Shown here: piece by piece, positions 23,101 to 34,908 of the stretch | How positions within the stretch are numbered: position 1 is the first letter of the stretch | Layout of the letters: each line of letters starts with the position of its first letter | Source of the DNA: Membranipora membranacea | Lineage: Eukaryota; Bryozoa; Gymnolaemata; Cheilostomatida; Membraniporidae | Reading direction: 5' to 3' | Assembly: GCA_914767715.1 (NCBI GenBank) | Contig: OU612071.1 | Location: forward strand, 28,209,681 to 28,273,680 | Length of the DNA: 64,000 nucleotides | Notes under the pieces: model-generated | What the model was told of the DNA's origin: nothing | Databases searched by the model: none | What the model saw: the letters and a program-made list of their open reading frames with translations, nothing else | Program-made: the position numbers and the translations under genes

Positions 23101-24227
23101 GATTTGTCAGTGTAAGTATGTAAGTAAGTAAGTAAGTTGTAATATGTTAATGATGTGATGTGCATGACTAAAATCATTAAACCGTCTACTCCATTCATTT
23201 ATATTTGTAGGAGAGTGTCAGGGGAGATAACTTCAACTCAAAACCTCCATCAGATCATCAAAAGAAACAAGGTATGATCTTGGTATGACCTTTGACCTGC
23301 GGTCGTTCTCCTCATAATCACATTGGGGGCTTTTACTGAACCTGATCGGGCATCATTGTATTAGATTAATCCTGGAATGCATGTGTTCTGTTTGACTTCA
23401 ACAAACTCTTTATTTAACAAATCGGATATACAGGCATGATGGAAATGTAGAGAAAGTAGGTAAAGACAAGGGGTCAGCAAGTTACTTTTAATATACTCTA
23501 ATTATAAACTTGTAGAAAACCCAAATAAATGAATAAAAGAATAAATCCTCGACTAAGGGTAGTCTGGCCACTAAATTGGAATCTGTGTCTGTCTGTCTGT
23601 CTGTCCCCGATCATTTTACTGATGGGTGCATGATAACATCTTACAATATGAGGAGCTGCAGACTGCAGATCTGATCGCACCATTAAGAGTATCCTAAACT
23701 GTTAACATTAACACTGCCCCCCCCCCTCCGCTCATTGAGATAAGGTGAATTAGCTGTTGAATTGCGGTATTCTTTTTAATGTAGATCGGCGACCTCTTGA
23801 AACCCGCAATAATGGTGTAGACCAAGCTCCGCGGACTGGAAGCTTTAAACATTGCGGGCCTCTGCCCACTACCAAAGCTCCTCCTAAACCTGCTAGACTG
23901 ATGACTGTTAGCCACGAGAAGCTAAGAGATACTCACAGCCAACAAGGCCCAGCCACTTATACGCCTGCCTACCAACCAGACCCAGTGACATTCCGGACCA
24001 CACTACACGCTGACAATAAATCAAAGCGCCGCTCAGATGGTCTGCCCCACAGTAAAACCGACCCTACGCTACAGAGACAGATGATATTCTGGCCGGTTGG
24101 TTCTACTGATGGCCGGTTGGTCAGCAGGAGTCGCGACTCACTGAACAGTGTCAGGTTTGAGCTTGAGCTCGAGCAGAGACTGGAGAGACTTGTCAGCGAG
24201 AGTGGGCCGGATCAGACTGAGTGCTAG
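11113..24227 (+). CDS. NOS1AP: NOS1AP (CAPON) homologue, PTB adaptor, 18 coding exons
   Basis: Exons: 11113-11259, 12367-12438, 13131-13220, 14282-14371, 14968-15117, 15455-15771, 16200-16530, 16810-16959, 17228-17428, 17838-17980, 18505-18585, 18893-19152, 20799-21077, 21677-21823, 22074-22367, 22798-23036, 23211-23271 and 23785-24227. They sum to 3495 nt with all phases matching: 1164 residues, about twice human NOS1AP. Residues ~38-215 are a PTB domain (YVGSMSMMRPASKNEIL, KKKKVVMEISIDGVKVLL, MEDPIYHIFYVSHDSQ). Residues ~405-500 are the coiled coil, with CHQLLLHNKDLLEHI as a signature. The rest is disordered and rich in Ser, Asn and Gln. In vertebrates NOS1AP links neuronal NO synthase, through a C-terminal PDZ ligand, to Dexras1, synapsin or Scribble; that partner list is family knowledge. 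The tail here ends DQTEC. All introns are GT-AG; the exon 9 donor (GTCCGA) is the weakest. Confidence 0.95.
11279..11308. mobile_element. Tiny palindromic element, copy 2 (intron 1)
   Basis: Same palindrome as at 6124-6151 but with two more bases (AT) in the centre. It is flanked on both sides by ATGTCAC, a different 7-bp repeat. It lies 20 bases after the exon 1 donor of the NOS1AP homologue. Confidence 0.65.
12549..12586. repeat. AT microsatellite in intron 2
   Basis: Alternating AT dinucleotides with a few interruptions. Confidence 0.85.
13417..13677. mobile_element. MITE with about 20-bp terminal inverted repeats (intron 3)
   Basis: The left end reads CTGGGGGGTCTTTCAATTAG and continues AA. 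The right end is the reverse complement apart from the second base (CA instead of CT). The interior has repeated GCTCACTC/GAGTGAGC words and a near-palindrome around 13613-13637, and no ORF. I cannot define a target-site duplication, so superfamily assignment is open. Confidence 0.75.
14863..14878. repeat. Poly-C tract
   Basis: About 16 consecutive C residues in intron 4 of the NOS1AP homologue. Length could be affected by sequencing slippage. Confidence 0.9.
16810..17370 (+). other. NOS1AP: Coiled-coil exons of the NOS1AP homologue
   Basis: Exon 8 (16810-16959) and the first two thirds of exon 9 (from 17228) encode QQQQLGLLWLQLDQQEHQIT followed, across the intron, by MRCHQLLLHNKDLLEHINRL and further heptads. 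This matches in position and pattern the CAPON segment with LLKDQLAAEAAARLEAQARV and QLLLQNKDMLQHI. It is the best evidence, after the PTB domain, that this is CAPON and not another PTB adaptor. Confidence 0.9.
19487..19548. repeat. Direct repeat in intron 12
   Basis: CCCTTGGTGTATAGAGTGAT and its near-copy (GGCGTATAGAG) are repeated about 34 bp apart, separated by a TGACCTCTGACCC word. Confidence 0.8.
20206..20317. repeat. Tandem repeat of CCAATCAG and TGATCAGATTAACT (intron 12)
   Basis: Four CCAATCAG octamers alternate with GATCAGATTAACT-type words at a period of about 33 bp. CCAAT is the NF-Y core; a regulatory role here is only a possibility. Confidence 0.8.
21137..21217. repeat. 11-bp tandem repeat ACATGCGTGAC (intron 13)
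   Basis: Seven to eight units of ACATGYGTGAC with G/T and C/G variants start 60 bases after the exon 13 donor. Confidence 0.9.
21577..21627. repeat. Long hairpin in intron 13
   Basis: TTGGGCATCTACATGTATAT is followed by an AT-rich centre and its near-perfect reverse complement ending ATGTAGATGCCCAA, 51 bp in all. It sits 50 bases before the exon 14 acceptor, so the structure could present that acceptor. Confidence 0.75.
23784..24227 (+). other. NOS1AP: Last coding exon of the NOS1AP homologue
   Basis: The acceptor is TTTTTAATGTAG and the reading frame stays open for 147 codons to TAG at 24225-24227. It contains KPARLMTVSHEKL and an acidic, Leu-rich end with FELELEQRLERLVSE, followed by DQTEC-stop. 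Thr at position -2 fits a class I PDZ ligand, but the terminal Cys is not the Val or Ile of vertebrate CAPON. No clear AATAAA follows within 500 bp. Confidence 0.85.
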
Positions 24228-25140
24228 ATGACTGTTGTCAAAAATATTCATGTTACATGTATGTCTATACCTGATATACCTCTTTACCTAATTTCGCCTG
24301 ATGCTGACCTTTTACCCTTTTTACCATGGGAATATCTAAGTTTGTATTCTTATCACGGCTAATCTTACCTGATGTTACCAACCGTGACAATAGGTCCTGA
24401 CATTTTACTTGCTTTACACTTAGGTTGTGAACTTAACAGGTAGCAGAGCCACAACTTAATTTTTTATAATGATCACACAATGACAGGATATATTTTTGAC
24501 GATTAATGAGAATTATAATGTTATTTATATATTTTTGTACATATTAGTGTGTGGTGTTCTTAGTATCATTCTACCTTAATGTATATTTTATTGTATTGCA
24601 TTGATTGTTCCATCCCGATATATTTTTATGAATTTTATGCAGCACTGAGAGTGTTTCTCTCACACTTCTTTCACATCTTTTACAATATTATAAAGGCTTT
24701 ATGATATGATATCCAAAATTTACATCTGATTTATGATAAACACAACCCCACAATGCAACACTGGATACCAAGAAGATTAGGTCAACACACCGCTGAAGGC
24801 TTGATCATTTAAATGATACTCATATTTAATTTATGTAGCTTATTCTGCGCTAGACATGTGGATATTGCGGGAAAATTCCCACAATCCATCAGGCTTTTGA
24901 TGCCCAGAGAAATATGAGATACTTTTCAGCATTAGGCTAACGTTTTGCAGATGAAAACAGGTAATCATTTTGTTATACGATTCATGGCAGGTGAACTAGT
25001 ATTCCATCATGTAAATTGTAACGTCATCGCAATGATTCGATCGCATTCAGCAAGTGACGTCAGTCTGCGCAAACAATGGCGGGACTGAAAACATGGACAA
25101 GGATTCCTACGTCAACCAAAGAGTAAAAGGCCGTTCCCCC
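24228..25140. other. 3' flank of NOS1AP, non-coding
   Basis: AT-rich sequence, presumably 3' UTR at its start. A CRE octamer TGACGTCA at 25056-25063 precedes ATGGCGGGACTG at 25076. No other feature stands out. Confidence 0.5.
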
Positions 25141-25753
25141 TTACAGCACCTTACAGCCGTTCCTCCTTACAGCACCTTACAGCACCTTACGGCACCTTAC
25201 GGCACCTTACAGCACCTTACAGCACCTTACGGCACCTTATGGCACCTTACGGCACCTTACAGCACCTTACAGCACCTTACAGCACCTTACGGCACCTAAC
25301 GGCACCTTACAGCACCTTACAGCACCTTACAGCACCTTACGGCACCTTACGGCACCTAACGGCAACTTACGGCACCTTACGGCACCTTACGGCACCTTAC
25401 GGCACCTTACGGCACCTTACGGCACCTTACGGCACCTTACGGCACCTTACGGCACCTTACGGCACCTTACGGCACCTTACGGCACCTTACAGCACCTTAC
25501 AGCACCTTACAGCACCTTACGGCACCCTACAGCACCTTACGGCACCTTACAGCACCTCACAGCACCTTACAGCACCTTACAGCACCTTACGGCACCTTAC
25601 GGCACCTTACGGCACCTTACAGCACCTTACAGCACCTTACGGCACCTTACAGCACCTTACGGCACCTTACGGCACCTTACGGCACCTTACAGCACCTTAC
25701 GGCACCCTACAGCACCTTACGGCACCTTACAGCACCTTACGGCACCTTACGGC
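25141..25753. repeat. 10-bp minisatellite (G/A)GCACCTTAC, about 61 copies
   Basis: An almost uninterrupted head-to-tail array. Nearly all variation is at the first base of the unit (G or A), with rare TAAC, CCTAC or CTCAC changes. A run of about 14 all-G units lies at about 25361-25490; A and G units are mixed elsewhere. Because 10 is not a multiple of 3, the apparent 182-codon ORF (repeating LTAPYGTLRH) is created by the array. Confidence 0.97.
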
Positions 25754-26600
25754 GACATCAAATCAATGTTATGTTTGTGTGTGGTAAATTTACCTTACTT
25801 GACCATAACGATAATTCGATTATCACAAAAACGTCACAAATGATTAACAAAATAATAATCTGAGTGATATTAAGTACTTTTATTTTACCGAGATATTCAG
25901 TGAAGCGACCAAACAGACCAAACAGAGACAATACACGGCTAGTCCATTATTAATATCCATACATAAAGGTACTACGACCTTGTGAGGTCGATCAACTGGA
26001 AGTGAAAGGAAAGCTAACTTCTATTATAACATGCCCGTTGTGCCACATACTGATGGTTATGGTGGCTATAGATTTCTCCTGCCATGTCATCAGGCCTTGT
26101 TTTTGTTTTGGTTGTGGATAAGGATGGATGGAAAAGGTTTCATTTCCTCATTGGCATTTAGTTTGCCATCACGATCATTTTCTTTTCATCATCCTAACTG
26201 GTCATGTGAATCTTTACAGGGCTCTCATTAATAACCCTGACGTGATTCAGATGGATTATATCTCGTTAGTGAGCCATTTAGTGGTGTGTATTTTTTTCTG
26301 ACTCAATGGTGAAATTAACTACCATACAGCATCAATAAAGTGAGCTAGAATCATTCGAGGAGCAGCTGGTGGTAAATATTGGTAAGGTTAACAAACATAG
26401 CCAAAAAAAATCACGATTTAATATTTGTATTGCATTCCTTTGCATCTCTCTGGAAGGTTATTGTGTTATAGTGAGGAATTCAATTTGGTATCTTATATTC
26501 TGCCCAATGGTAAAGTTGACCAACACTCCACATTATAACAGGACAGAGAATCATTATTGTATCACATTCCTGGGTATCTCCCTTGAAGATTATCACACAG
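25754..26600. other. Non-coding stretch
   Basis: I see nothing I can support here apart from short ORFs with no splice or protein signature. Confidence 0.5.
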
Positions 26601-26851
26601 TAGGTCCCTTAGATAGAAGACAAACGATGATTCATGCCTCACCGGCTCATCACCACCACACCGATGCCACCCTGAGAGACGTGACCAGGAGACCAGCTCT
26701 AGACAGGCTCTGTCATAACATCGTGTCAGATGAGGACAGTTATATTGATCTGTATCCGTCCCGACTCACTGAGAAGAGATACTATTGTCTTACTCAGATT
26801 TCTATTGTATGCTGTGTTGTATGTAGAGCTGCACCAAGAACCAGTTTTTAA
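26601..26851 (+). CDS. Orphan exon-like ORF
   Basis: After an acceptor-like TATCACACAG the frame is open to TAA at 26849-26851. The first 60 residues look like real coding sequence, with GC-richer codons and stretches such as RDVTRRPALDRLCHNIVSDE and DSYIDLYPSRLTEKR. The rest (CLTQISIVCCVVCRAAP) looks like read-through, and a GTATGC donor is present at 26808. If read in this frame it needs one base from an upstream exon, which is the phase NOS1AP exon 17 (ending 23271) supplies. It may be an alternative last exon, part of an unrecognised gene, or chance. Confidence 0.3.
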
Positions 26852-29800
26852 CAGATTCTGTTATCTCTAGATATCTCGTCATTATTTATCCTAGACTGAT
26901 AGTTTACAGTGGATTGCAAATTTCACTGGTTTGCTACAAATGGGAATACCCTAAATCTCCCTTATATTTTCACACCAAATGCTATTTAACCACTTATAAT
27001 GAAGATTTCAGAAAACTTGGTTTTTTTTCAGATATTTTGGTCTTGCAGGAAAATCAAATTATGATATTAGTTCTAATTAAAAAGTAACAACATAATCAAT
27101 GTATAAACTCAACACTGTGACCATGTCTCCTCTGCTCACCTCTTATGCAATAAACTGAATTGTTTGCCTCAGAAATACCTTGACATATTGCACAGCCCTA
27201 GGATACAGCCAGCAATCCTCAGCGTTAATCAATGCTGACTTACACCCTGCTGTCCCTGTACCAGATTGAGCTCCAAACGTCAATTATCGATCCTCTCTTC
27301 ACAGAATGACCAGAATTGACAGGTGCCCTGTGTTACCCTGTATACTGTCACAATGTACCTCAGTGTACTGTCACTGATTGATTAATCTCTATATGATCAC
27401 GTCTCCTCCGATAAGTCTCCGATAAGTACATCCTTGGTTGTTACTGTTTACCTCGGGTCACCAGGTACACATTTTTCTAACTCAAATGTAACAATCAAAG
27501 CACCAAAAATAACAACAACATCGTGCGTCTGTCAAAAGCTAATTTGTGCGCCGTTGACACGCAAACATCCTATTTTCTGCCCACCCACATAAGGGTGTAA
27601 AAATACACCAAGTCAATCTTTGGTTCTTTTTGTTGTCAAGGATGATTATTACCTACTGCGACAATGGCGGACCTGTCTGGTCAGAACAAGGTGACGGCTT
27701 CCTCCTATTAATTATTCATTGATCTGTTCTGAAAAATTTTGTTTTCATGTAACCACCAATATTTGAAGCTCCATGGCCAATCTTATCACACCAAAGTAGA
27801 TGTAACCCGTGTCTGTTAGACAACCAAGAATCTCAGGCCAGCATTACCCTCAGATTGCTGATATTGTCCACTCGCCGCCGAACAGCGAGACTTTGTGACA
27901 CCACATTAGTGGTTGGCCTATATATTATAATGGTGGTATTACTCAATCCTTACACACCACAACAGCCAGTACGTTGTGATATATTACGTAACGTCACACT
28001 GTTTCTGGCAACATTGTGACTCTCTTATGGTCTGGGCTGGTTCAAACAGTCAGCCTCAAATATTCAATCAAACAATAAGAAAAGTAGTGATATCATATCA
28101 TAGAGGTTCAGAGCTGGCTGTGGTCATAGCAGAGTAGTCTCGTATGATTTTTCTCATAAAAGGTTCAGCAGCAATAAAATGTCATGTAATGAGATCCAAT
28201 TCCAAATGTGGCCATATCTATCCCTGATTCCTGCTGAAATTTATTTAAACATCAGTTCAATTCCAATGTATGAGACCTTCACTATATTACAAAAAACTTT
28301 TCAAGGCCAGGATGATCCAGTCACATCTAACCCTGTTCTGGTCAGACCTAGTTTTAGTGATCACCTCAGAGAAGGCCGTCCTCTTCTCGTCTGGTCAGCG
28401 GCAATGACATTGAGCTCACGGTCAGCGGATCGATGATTCTGTGACCCCCACTGCTGGTCAGCTATCGGGACCACTTATCTATTCAGATTCACTGAATACT
28501 GATAGGCTTTGATATTTTGGTCCCAGTAAGCGTCATTCGTCAATAACTGTTCTCTTAGGTGAAAAGGGAAGACGATTCCTATTCAAGAAATTCAGTGGTG
28601 TACATCAAACCGGAGAGTCTTTCCTTAACTCCCGGATCAAACTGTAATGAGATTAATTATGAAAAAATTGGCTTTTTAATGGCTCACAGATCTTGTATTA
28701 CGAGAGGGTGCCTCATTTAAGGGCTGCTAAGTCCGTGGCAGGGTTTCTAAGTTTGCAGGCAGGGCATACAGGCAAAGTAATCAGTGTACTAAGTAGGAAT
28801 TAGACCCAGATGTTCAATTTTCAACCACCGCAATCTAAGCCCAGAGACCTATAAATTTTTTTAGTCTTATAGTATTTTGCCTGAGGACGTAACATATATC
28901 GATATCGGAGTCTGGGGGTCTATAAGTGCAAAAGTACCTCTCGCTGAGCATTAGAGAGTCTGAATCAAGTCAGCGTTATGAATAACTCATCCATGACTGG
29001 TCAGCGCCAAAATAAATCTAATACCCAACTAGAGAATCAATGATAGAGTATCAATTAATGAGCTGTTAATTATCATAGCTTCTCCAGCGGCAGCGACAGC
29101 AGAGGAGCACTTTGCTTCTGTTGTCAAAGTACAGATATTGGCTTATGGGTGTATTATAATATTATAATAGAAGTGACACTTGGAGTTGCTTTATTTACTC
29201 CATTGTTTTGGAGACCACACAAGGACAGCTCTGTGATTTGTAATCAATGATTGGAGCACCTGATGACACCCTGCACTGTCAGACTGTCATCAACACACCA
29301 GCTCATCTATCTGAGACAATACAGTGTAACAGTGTAACAAACAACTACCTGCTAACGTCTGTCAATTAGCACATACTATTACCTATACTGCACTGTCATT
29401 GCAGAGACAGTGGTGAGTAAGTGCTGCTTCTGGTCTGATAGGATATTCTTGGAAATGATTGTCTGCATTCCTTGACCAATGACACGAGTATATTATTGAG
29501 ACAGCATTATTAAAAAAAATTTCCGGGTTCATCTAAAACTTCTAATCCTCACTTATTAAAAGTAACAAAATATAGGCAGGTCAGTATTCCGTCAACATCC
29601 ACTACAAATAGGACAAACGACATAAAAAGTCGACAACCACTACAAATAGGACAAGGACAAGCGACATAAAAAGTCGACAATCATATAGAAAAGGGTGTCT
29701 ACTGTCCATGAAGCTATGAAATATTTTATGATCTAATAATGATTGTGAATTTGACTTTTGAATTTCCTGTTATTGAGAATCTACCCAAATCTAATGATCA

Positions 29801-32800
29801 GTGGCGAAATAAACTAATAAGGAATACAATGGAAATGTTTTAATCTTGGGCTATGATTTAGGACAGAATATAGAGATTGATAGAGAAATAAAGTTATAGA
29901 AATAAGGAGAAAGAGTATACTGTGACACGCTGTTGAGTTAAACTTTGAGTTGTTATCTTAATATTAAATAACTCATCCAACGAGCATTTCAACGCATTCC
30001 AACTTTTCTCAAATTTCTTCAAGAAATACACAAATATTTGATTGTTTGAGAGTGTTTAAAATTAAACAAATTTTATTGACATTTAATACCTTGACTCTAA
30101 CTATATGGTTGCAATTTAAATCAAATGCTAGGAAAATATCTCATAAAATATTTAAATCGTCATGAATTTATAACGATTAATAATTCTATAAATCTGATGA
30201 TACAGTTCAGCCCCAGCTGCGACTCAAACCAATTTAATATTTCTAAAATCTGTCCAGCTGCGAGTAGAGCATAGATTGGATTCTTTGTTTGGTTCAAACT
30301 ACAATGAAGGAACCAAAACTGCACCCAAAAATCGCCAAATTCCAAATCACAATATTGTCATATAATTTTTTATCAAATTAGTCTGTTCAAACAATTTCGT
30401 TACAATAAAAAACTTGTCAAGAATTTCACCGCTATTAGGTTAATTATAACTAATTACTAAGCTATCTATTGTTTGATATAAACACGCTTAAAATGTATTG
30501 TGAAGAGTTAACAAATCTTTAGATGGGACAATAAAAGCTGGCAGGGCTGGTCAGGTACTCTGAGTAAACAGTGGCAGGCTGTCATTGTATGACAGATAGG
30601 GTTAATCTGAAGTAAGACGCGTGCCCCTTACTCTGATAACATAGTGTGTACACAAGCAAGCCCTGATACGTGTGTAAATATTAGATTGTGTGTAGCACCA
30701 TAGTCGTAGATATAGCCCGTGTTTTTGTCTACTACAAGTCGGGAAGGATAGCTACCACCCGCAGCGTGTGTACAACAAAGGCGCGTATGTCATGTTATGA
30801 TAATGACTGCTAATTACTATCTCTGATGTTGTTTTACATGGCTTCTGTGTGTTTGGGGAGTATTTTAGAGAAAATAAACTTTTAATTCAGAGTCGATGAA
30901 AGCCGAGTTTGTTTAGAAAATATTCTACCCAATATTTAGATCTCCAGTGTGAGAAAGCGATAATCAGTTACAATCTCACTCTATACATAGACATCTGGTC
31001 TATTTCCCAGCTTTATAATATAATACACCATCAATCAAAGCCTCGGCAACCAATCACTGACACCCTTACATACGCAATACACCAATCACAGGCTGCGCTG
31101 AGTACAATCGACCAATCAGGCGATGGATAACAGCAGCGTCTAGGAATGTTGAGAAATCTGTTTTGCCGTGTCTGTACTCTGTATAGAGTTTTATTGCTAA
31201 TCAGCTGAAGTGAGGCTATAAGAAGGCTTCAGATTAATGAACTTATCTCGAGAAGGGATAAAATATCCAATTCAATCAGAAATTTTATAGCTACTTTAAA
31301 CTGTTGAAGAAGATAAAATATCATGGCTAAGAGTTATAGTACTGAGATATGAGATATCTGACACAAGTATACACGCGCCCAGCCCATCCTTAAGGGGGAC
31401 TAAGACACCCTGATAACAAATCACTCCAACTCATAGCCACTTCCTGTGCACCTCTCAGCTCCGTTTTGTTCCACCATCTTGCAGCGCATGCCCTCATCGC
31501 GCTGTAGCTGAAAAAGTGCCACGTAACCGATTTGCAAATCTGAAGGTGGAATTGAGAATAATACAGGGTAGTAAATCTGTTAACCAAGAGATATGCTTTC
31601 CAAATTTTAAAATCTTGAGCAAACCAAACACAACCGAGTAAGTCATCAAGATTCCCGGGCTCTATCGATCTCAAAGTAGACCTGAAAGCAAAGCTGTTTT
31701 ACAATCTCAATTTTTATAGGAAAATTATTTTAATAACGTTATAGTATTTTCATATTTTAGATTATATTAAAAAACCCCTGAGCCCTACTGATGTGACAGA
31801 AATAATTCTACATATTGTACTCTCTCAATTCTACCCCGTGTAATGTTTTACCCTGGTTTGAGTAGAGATATTCAACAAAAAATAAGATTAAGTAAAATTA
31901 TCCTATCGCTATGAAAATGTCAATTAGGTATAATATGGTGTAATACGATGTAGCACGATGACCAATCAGTATCTGTGACCATAACATTATATCATTGTCT
32001 AATCCTTCTGTTTAATCGACCTTGTCAGAAAAGCTGATGATAGATTTGGTTCCTAAATCCTGTAGTGGTAAGGTTCTACCGTTTGGATGGAATGGAAATC
32101 TGTTGTATGTCATATATCGCTTGGATTTTGACGGAGTAATTTGCCACCATATAACCTCAATATACACAATACAAGAAGATCCTCACAATCCTATAATTCA
32201 TAGCTAGGATGTTTCAACAGATCTATATCAGTATATTGTATTGAGATTTTGTAATTGGCCACTTATGATGACCAATGCTTTCACTGCTATTTCCTGGAAT
32301 GCCCAAATCAACAAAACAAAGACATGTTCTCTTTTACAAAATAGTGATGAAATCTTTTGCAACTAATCAGGGCACACCAGTAGATAAATTTGACAAAGAA
32401 TGCATTCGACTTTGAATACATGATAGACGGGGTGATGTTCCCAGTATCTATTTCTCAAATGTAGGCGCACTCATGAGACAGGAATACCACAGCTCACGTC
32501 AAAGACTATCTGAAAAACTTTTGAATAAATTTAGTACAGGCTGTAATTTGATTCCACATTTTTAAGGCTCAAACGATATACTGAAAAAAAGTAATCGGAA
32601 AGCATGGATATTGTATACACACCAACCTCTCTATCTGTTTACTGTTTACTGTGCCACAGGGAAAAGTACTCAGTCACTCTAGTCTAAGTGAGTAGTTATA
32701 AGATAGAGTGTTGTACAGCTTAATTCTGAAAGGACATAATTTCAGTAGCACCAATTTCAGAGAGTTTAAATTTCACTATTTCAAGCATGTATTGGAATAT

Positions 32801-34289
32801 GGAGCATTGATTCCTGTGAATTATTTACTCCTTTTGGGTAGAGACACAGGGGGGGGGAGGTCAGCAAATATGGATTAAAAGAAATGTACTATTGCTAGCT
32901 GTTGTTCAATTAGGGAAATTTGGAGTTAAATCTCGTCAACGTGCCACTAAAAGTCCGGAGGCTCTGCATTGCTTTCATTTTATCAGCTAGCGCTTAGCTG
33001 GCTGTGGCACACTTTAGTTCTCAGGGTAAGCTGATAATGGACAGACTTAGTGGTATATACTCCCCGGCTCTGTATAAACTGAGCAGTGTTATAATCTCCC
33101 TGTATGTATATATCCTCCTGCATAAATGTAATATAGTGTGATGTTTGCTCAGCTTATCTCACAGTAAACACTCTGCTACAGAGTAAGTGTAGCAAGGTTC
33201 TCATAGTGTTAGTATGCATTGACAAGCTCATCCGTCCAGTGAGGGCCTCCCTCTCCCCCCCCCCCCTCCGCCCTCGCTATCCAGGTTATCCAAGTGTGTG
33301 AGATTCAAGCTAACTCTATCACTACTGTTTAACACCGCAGATTTTTCCACTTGAGGTTTTCAGAAATAATCTAACCACTAAGAGGGTGGCGATTTCTAGC
33401 TAATCTTGCATTCAGCTAAATTTGTCAGAATGTTGATTTATTAAACTATTCATTTCCTGGCCTGTCATTCTTGATGAAATTTTCAATGTGTATAGATTTG
33501 TTTTTCAAACCCGCCCTAGAGTCATCTGCCTACAGTTCTGTTACGAACAACACTAAATGCCACCTCAGCTGAGACAAAAATAACAGTGAAGTTACAAATT
33601 TGCTAGAAAGATTTTTGGAATGGGTTATTTTAGAATTTTTTGACATCTTAAGCAACAACTAACTTTGAAATAAATGTCTATATCTACATTGTCATGTTTT
33701 TCAAACATTCGAGGTGGAAAGTCAAAACCTAGCAGTATTTCTGAAGCTACTATAATGTTTTACATTTCTGACAGCTAATAACAAGTGCTCTACCATGGAC
33801 AGTAGGCAGACTGCCTGCCAGCATAAATCTGACTCACTGTGGTGACAGTCAACTGTATGAAATCACACTCTGTTATATAAGCCTTAGGAGAGAGACATGC
33901 TGCAGGGGTGTGCTTGTTGTGTTCCTTGTAATTTTCTCAATTATTGATATGTTTTAATTTGTATTAGCCTTTGCGAATTTCCCAAAAAACTACCAGGTTA
34001 TTTGCAAAAATCTCTCAAATACGCGAACCACTACGTGTCCCTCTATATTACAATAATATTTTTGTTGTCATCTAAAACACTCTGATATGATTTTGACTAC
34101 AAAGAACTGAGTTTACGCTGATATTTTTCACCAGCCCTTGTGAGATGTTATGGCTACACCTCTTTTTAGATACGATACTAGTACCAGCAGATCCACCACT
34201 CCCCACATGCCGTGAGGTGCCTTACAGCCTCTGATCTGACTCTCACTCACAAACTCAGACTCAACTGTTATATAATAATTATAACAACT
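26852..34289. other. Large non-coding stretch upstream of the GFI homologue
   Basis: No coding exon can be supported across these 7.4 kb. ATGGCGGACCTGTCTGG at 27664, followed by an AAG|GTGACG donor, could be a first exon, but I found no partner exon. The stretch also holds a short ORF after TTCTCTTAG (28559-28720), a direct repeat at 29593-29680, CCAAT words near 31060-31110 and a poly-C tract near 33257. Distal enhancers of GFI are plausible but not visible. Confidence 0.5.
29593..29680. repeat. Direct repeat with CACTACAAATAGGACAA
   Basis: Two copies of a unit of about 40 bp including CGACATAAAAAGTCGACAA, itself partly palindromic. The second copy has a short internal duplication of GGACAA. 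Confidence 0.85.
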
Positions 34290-34560
34290 TCACACTTGGG
34301 GTATGTGTATATGTAGGTACGTATATTGGTGTATGTAACAACGACAGTCACTCTGCTGGCTGGAATGCGTCAGAAAATTATAATACAGCTTTCAAGGAAA
34401 CCTGGTGTATGCTGGACATATACCTAAAGTTTGAAAGAAAATTATTGAAGTTAATGTCATCATGGTATTTTTCAATATTTCGGCTTCTTGCTACTCGTCA
34501 AAAAAATTGTTCTAGCCCTGTCAACTTTAAGAACTATTACTACGCAGAATAATACTTTAG
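34290..34560. repeat. Left diverged flank repeat of the palindrome array
   Basis: Contains a decayed half of the palindrome unit (CAGTCACTCTGCTGGCTGG, then AATGCGTC), followed by AAAATTATTGAAG and CCCTGTCAACTTTAAGAAC. The same words in the same order occur at about 34892-35085, right of the array, so a longer unit appears to have been duplicated before the array expanded. Confidence 0.5.
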
Positions 34561-34629
34561 TTAGGGTAAGCTTGTATGTAGGTATGTAGACTGGTGTATG
34601 TACATGTAGGTGAGAAGATTCAGATTGGT

Positions 34630-34908
34630 GAATACACGTACATGTATGTGACACCAGCAGTCAGACTGCTGGTGTCACATACACGTACATGTATGTGACA
34701 CCAGCAGTCTGACTGCTGGTGTCACATACACGTACATGTATGTGACACCAGCAGTCTGACTGCTGGTGTCACATACATGTACGTGTGTGTGACACCAGCA
34801 GTCTGACTGCTGGTGTCACATACATGTATGTGACACCAGCAGTCTGACTGCTGGTGTCACATACACGTACATGTATGTGACACCAGCAGTCAGACTGCTG
34901 GCAAGAAT
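34630..34908. repeat. Array of six perfect palindromes, 47-bp period
   Basis: Each monomer holds a 31-bp inverted repeat, GTGACACCAGCAGTC, one spacer base, then the exact complement. The linker is CACATACA-CGTACA-TGTATGTG, itself palindromic. Units start at about 34648, 34695, 34742, 34789, 34830 and 34877. The one 41-bp interval lacks the 6-base linker loop. The last copy breaks off after GACTGCTGG. The array reads almost the same on both strands. Confidence 0.93.

Noticed and set aside
25054-25787. 81- and 182-codon ORFs with LTAPYGTLRH repeats
   Set aside because: The 10-bp array has no stop in any frame on this strand; the repeat and not selection creates the ORF.
34630-34908. CRISPR array
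   Set aside because: Repeats are palindromic with near-identical linkers and no unique spacers, in an animal genome.
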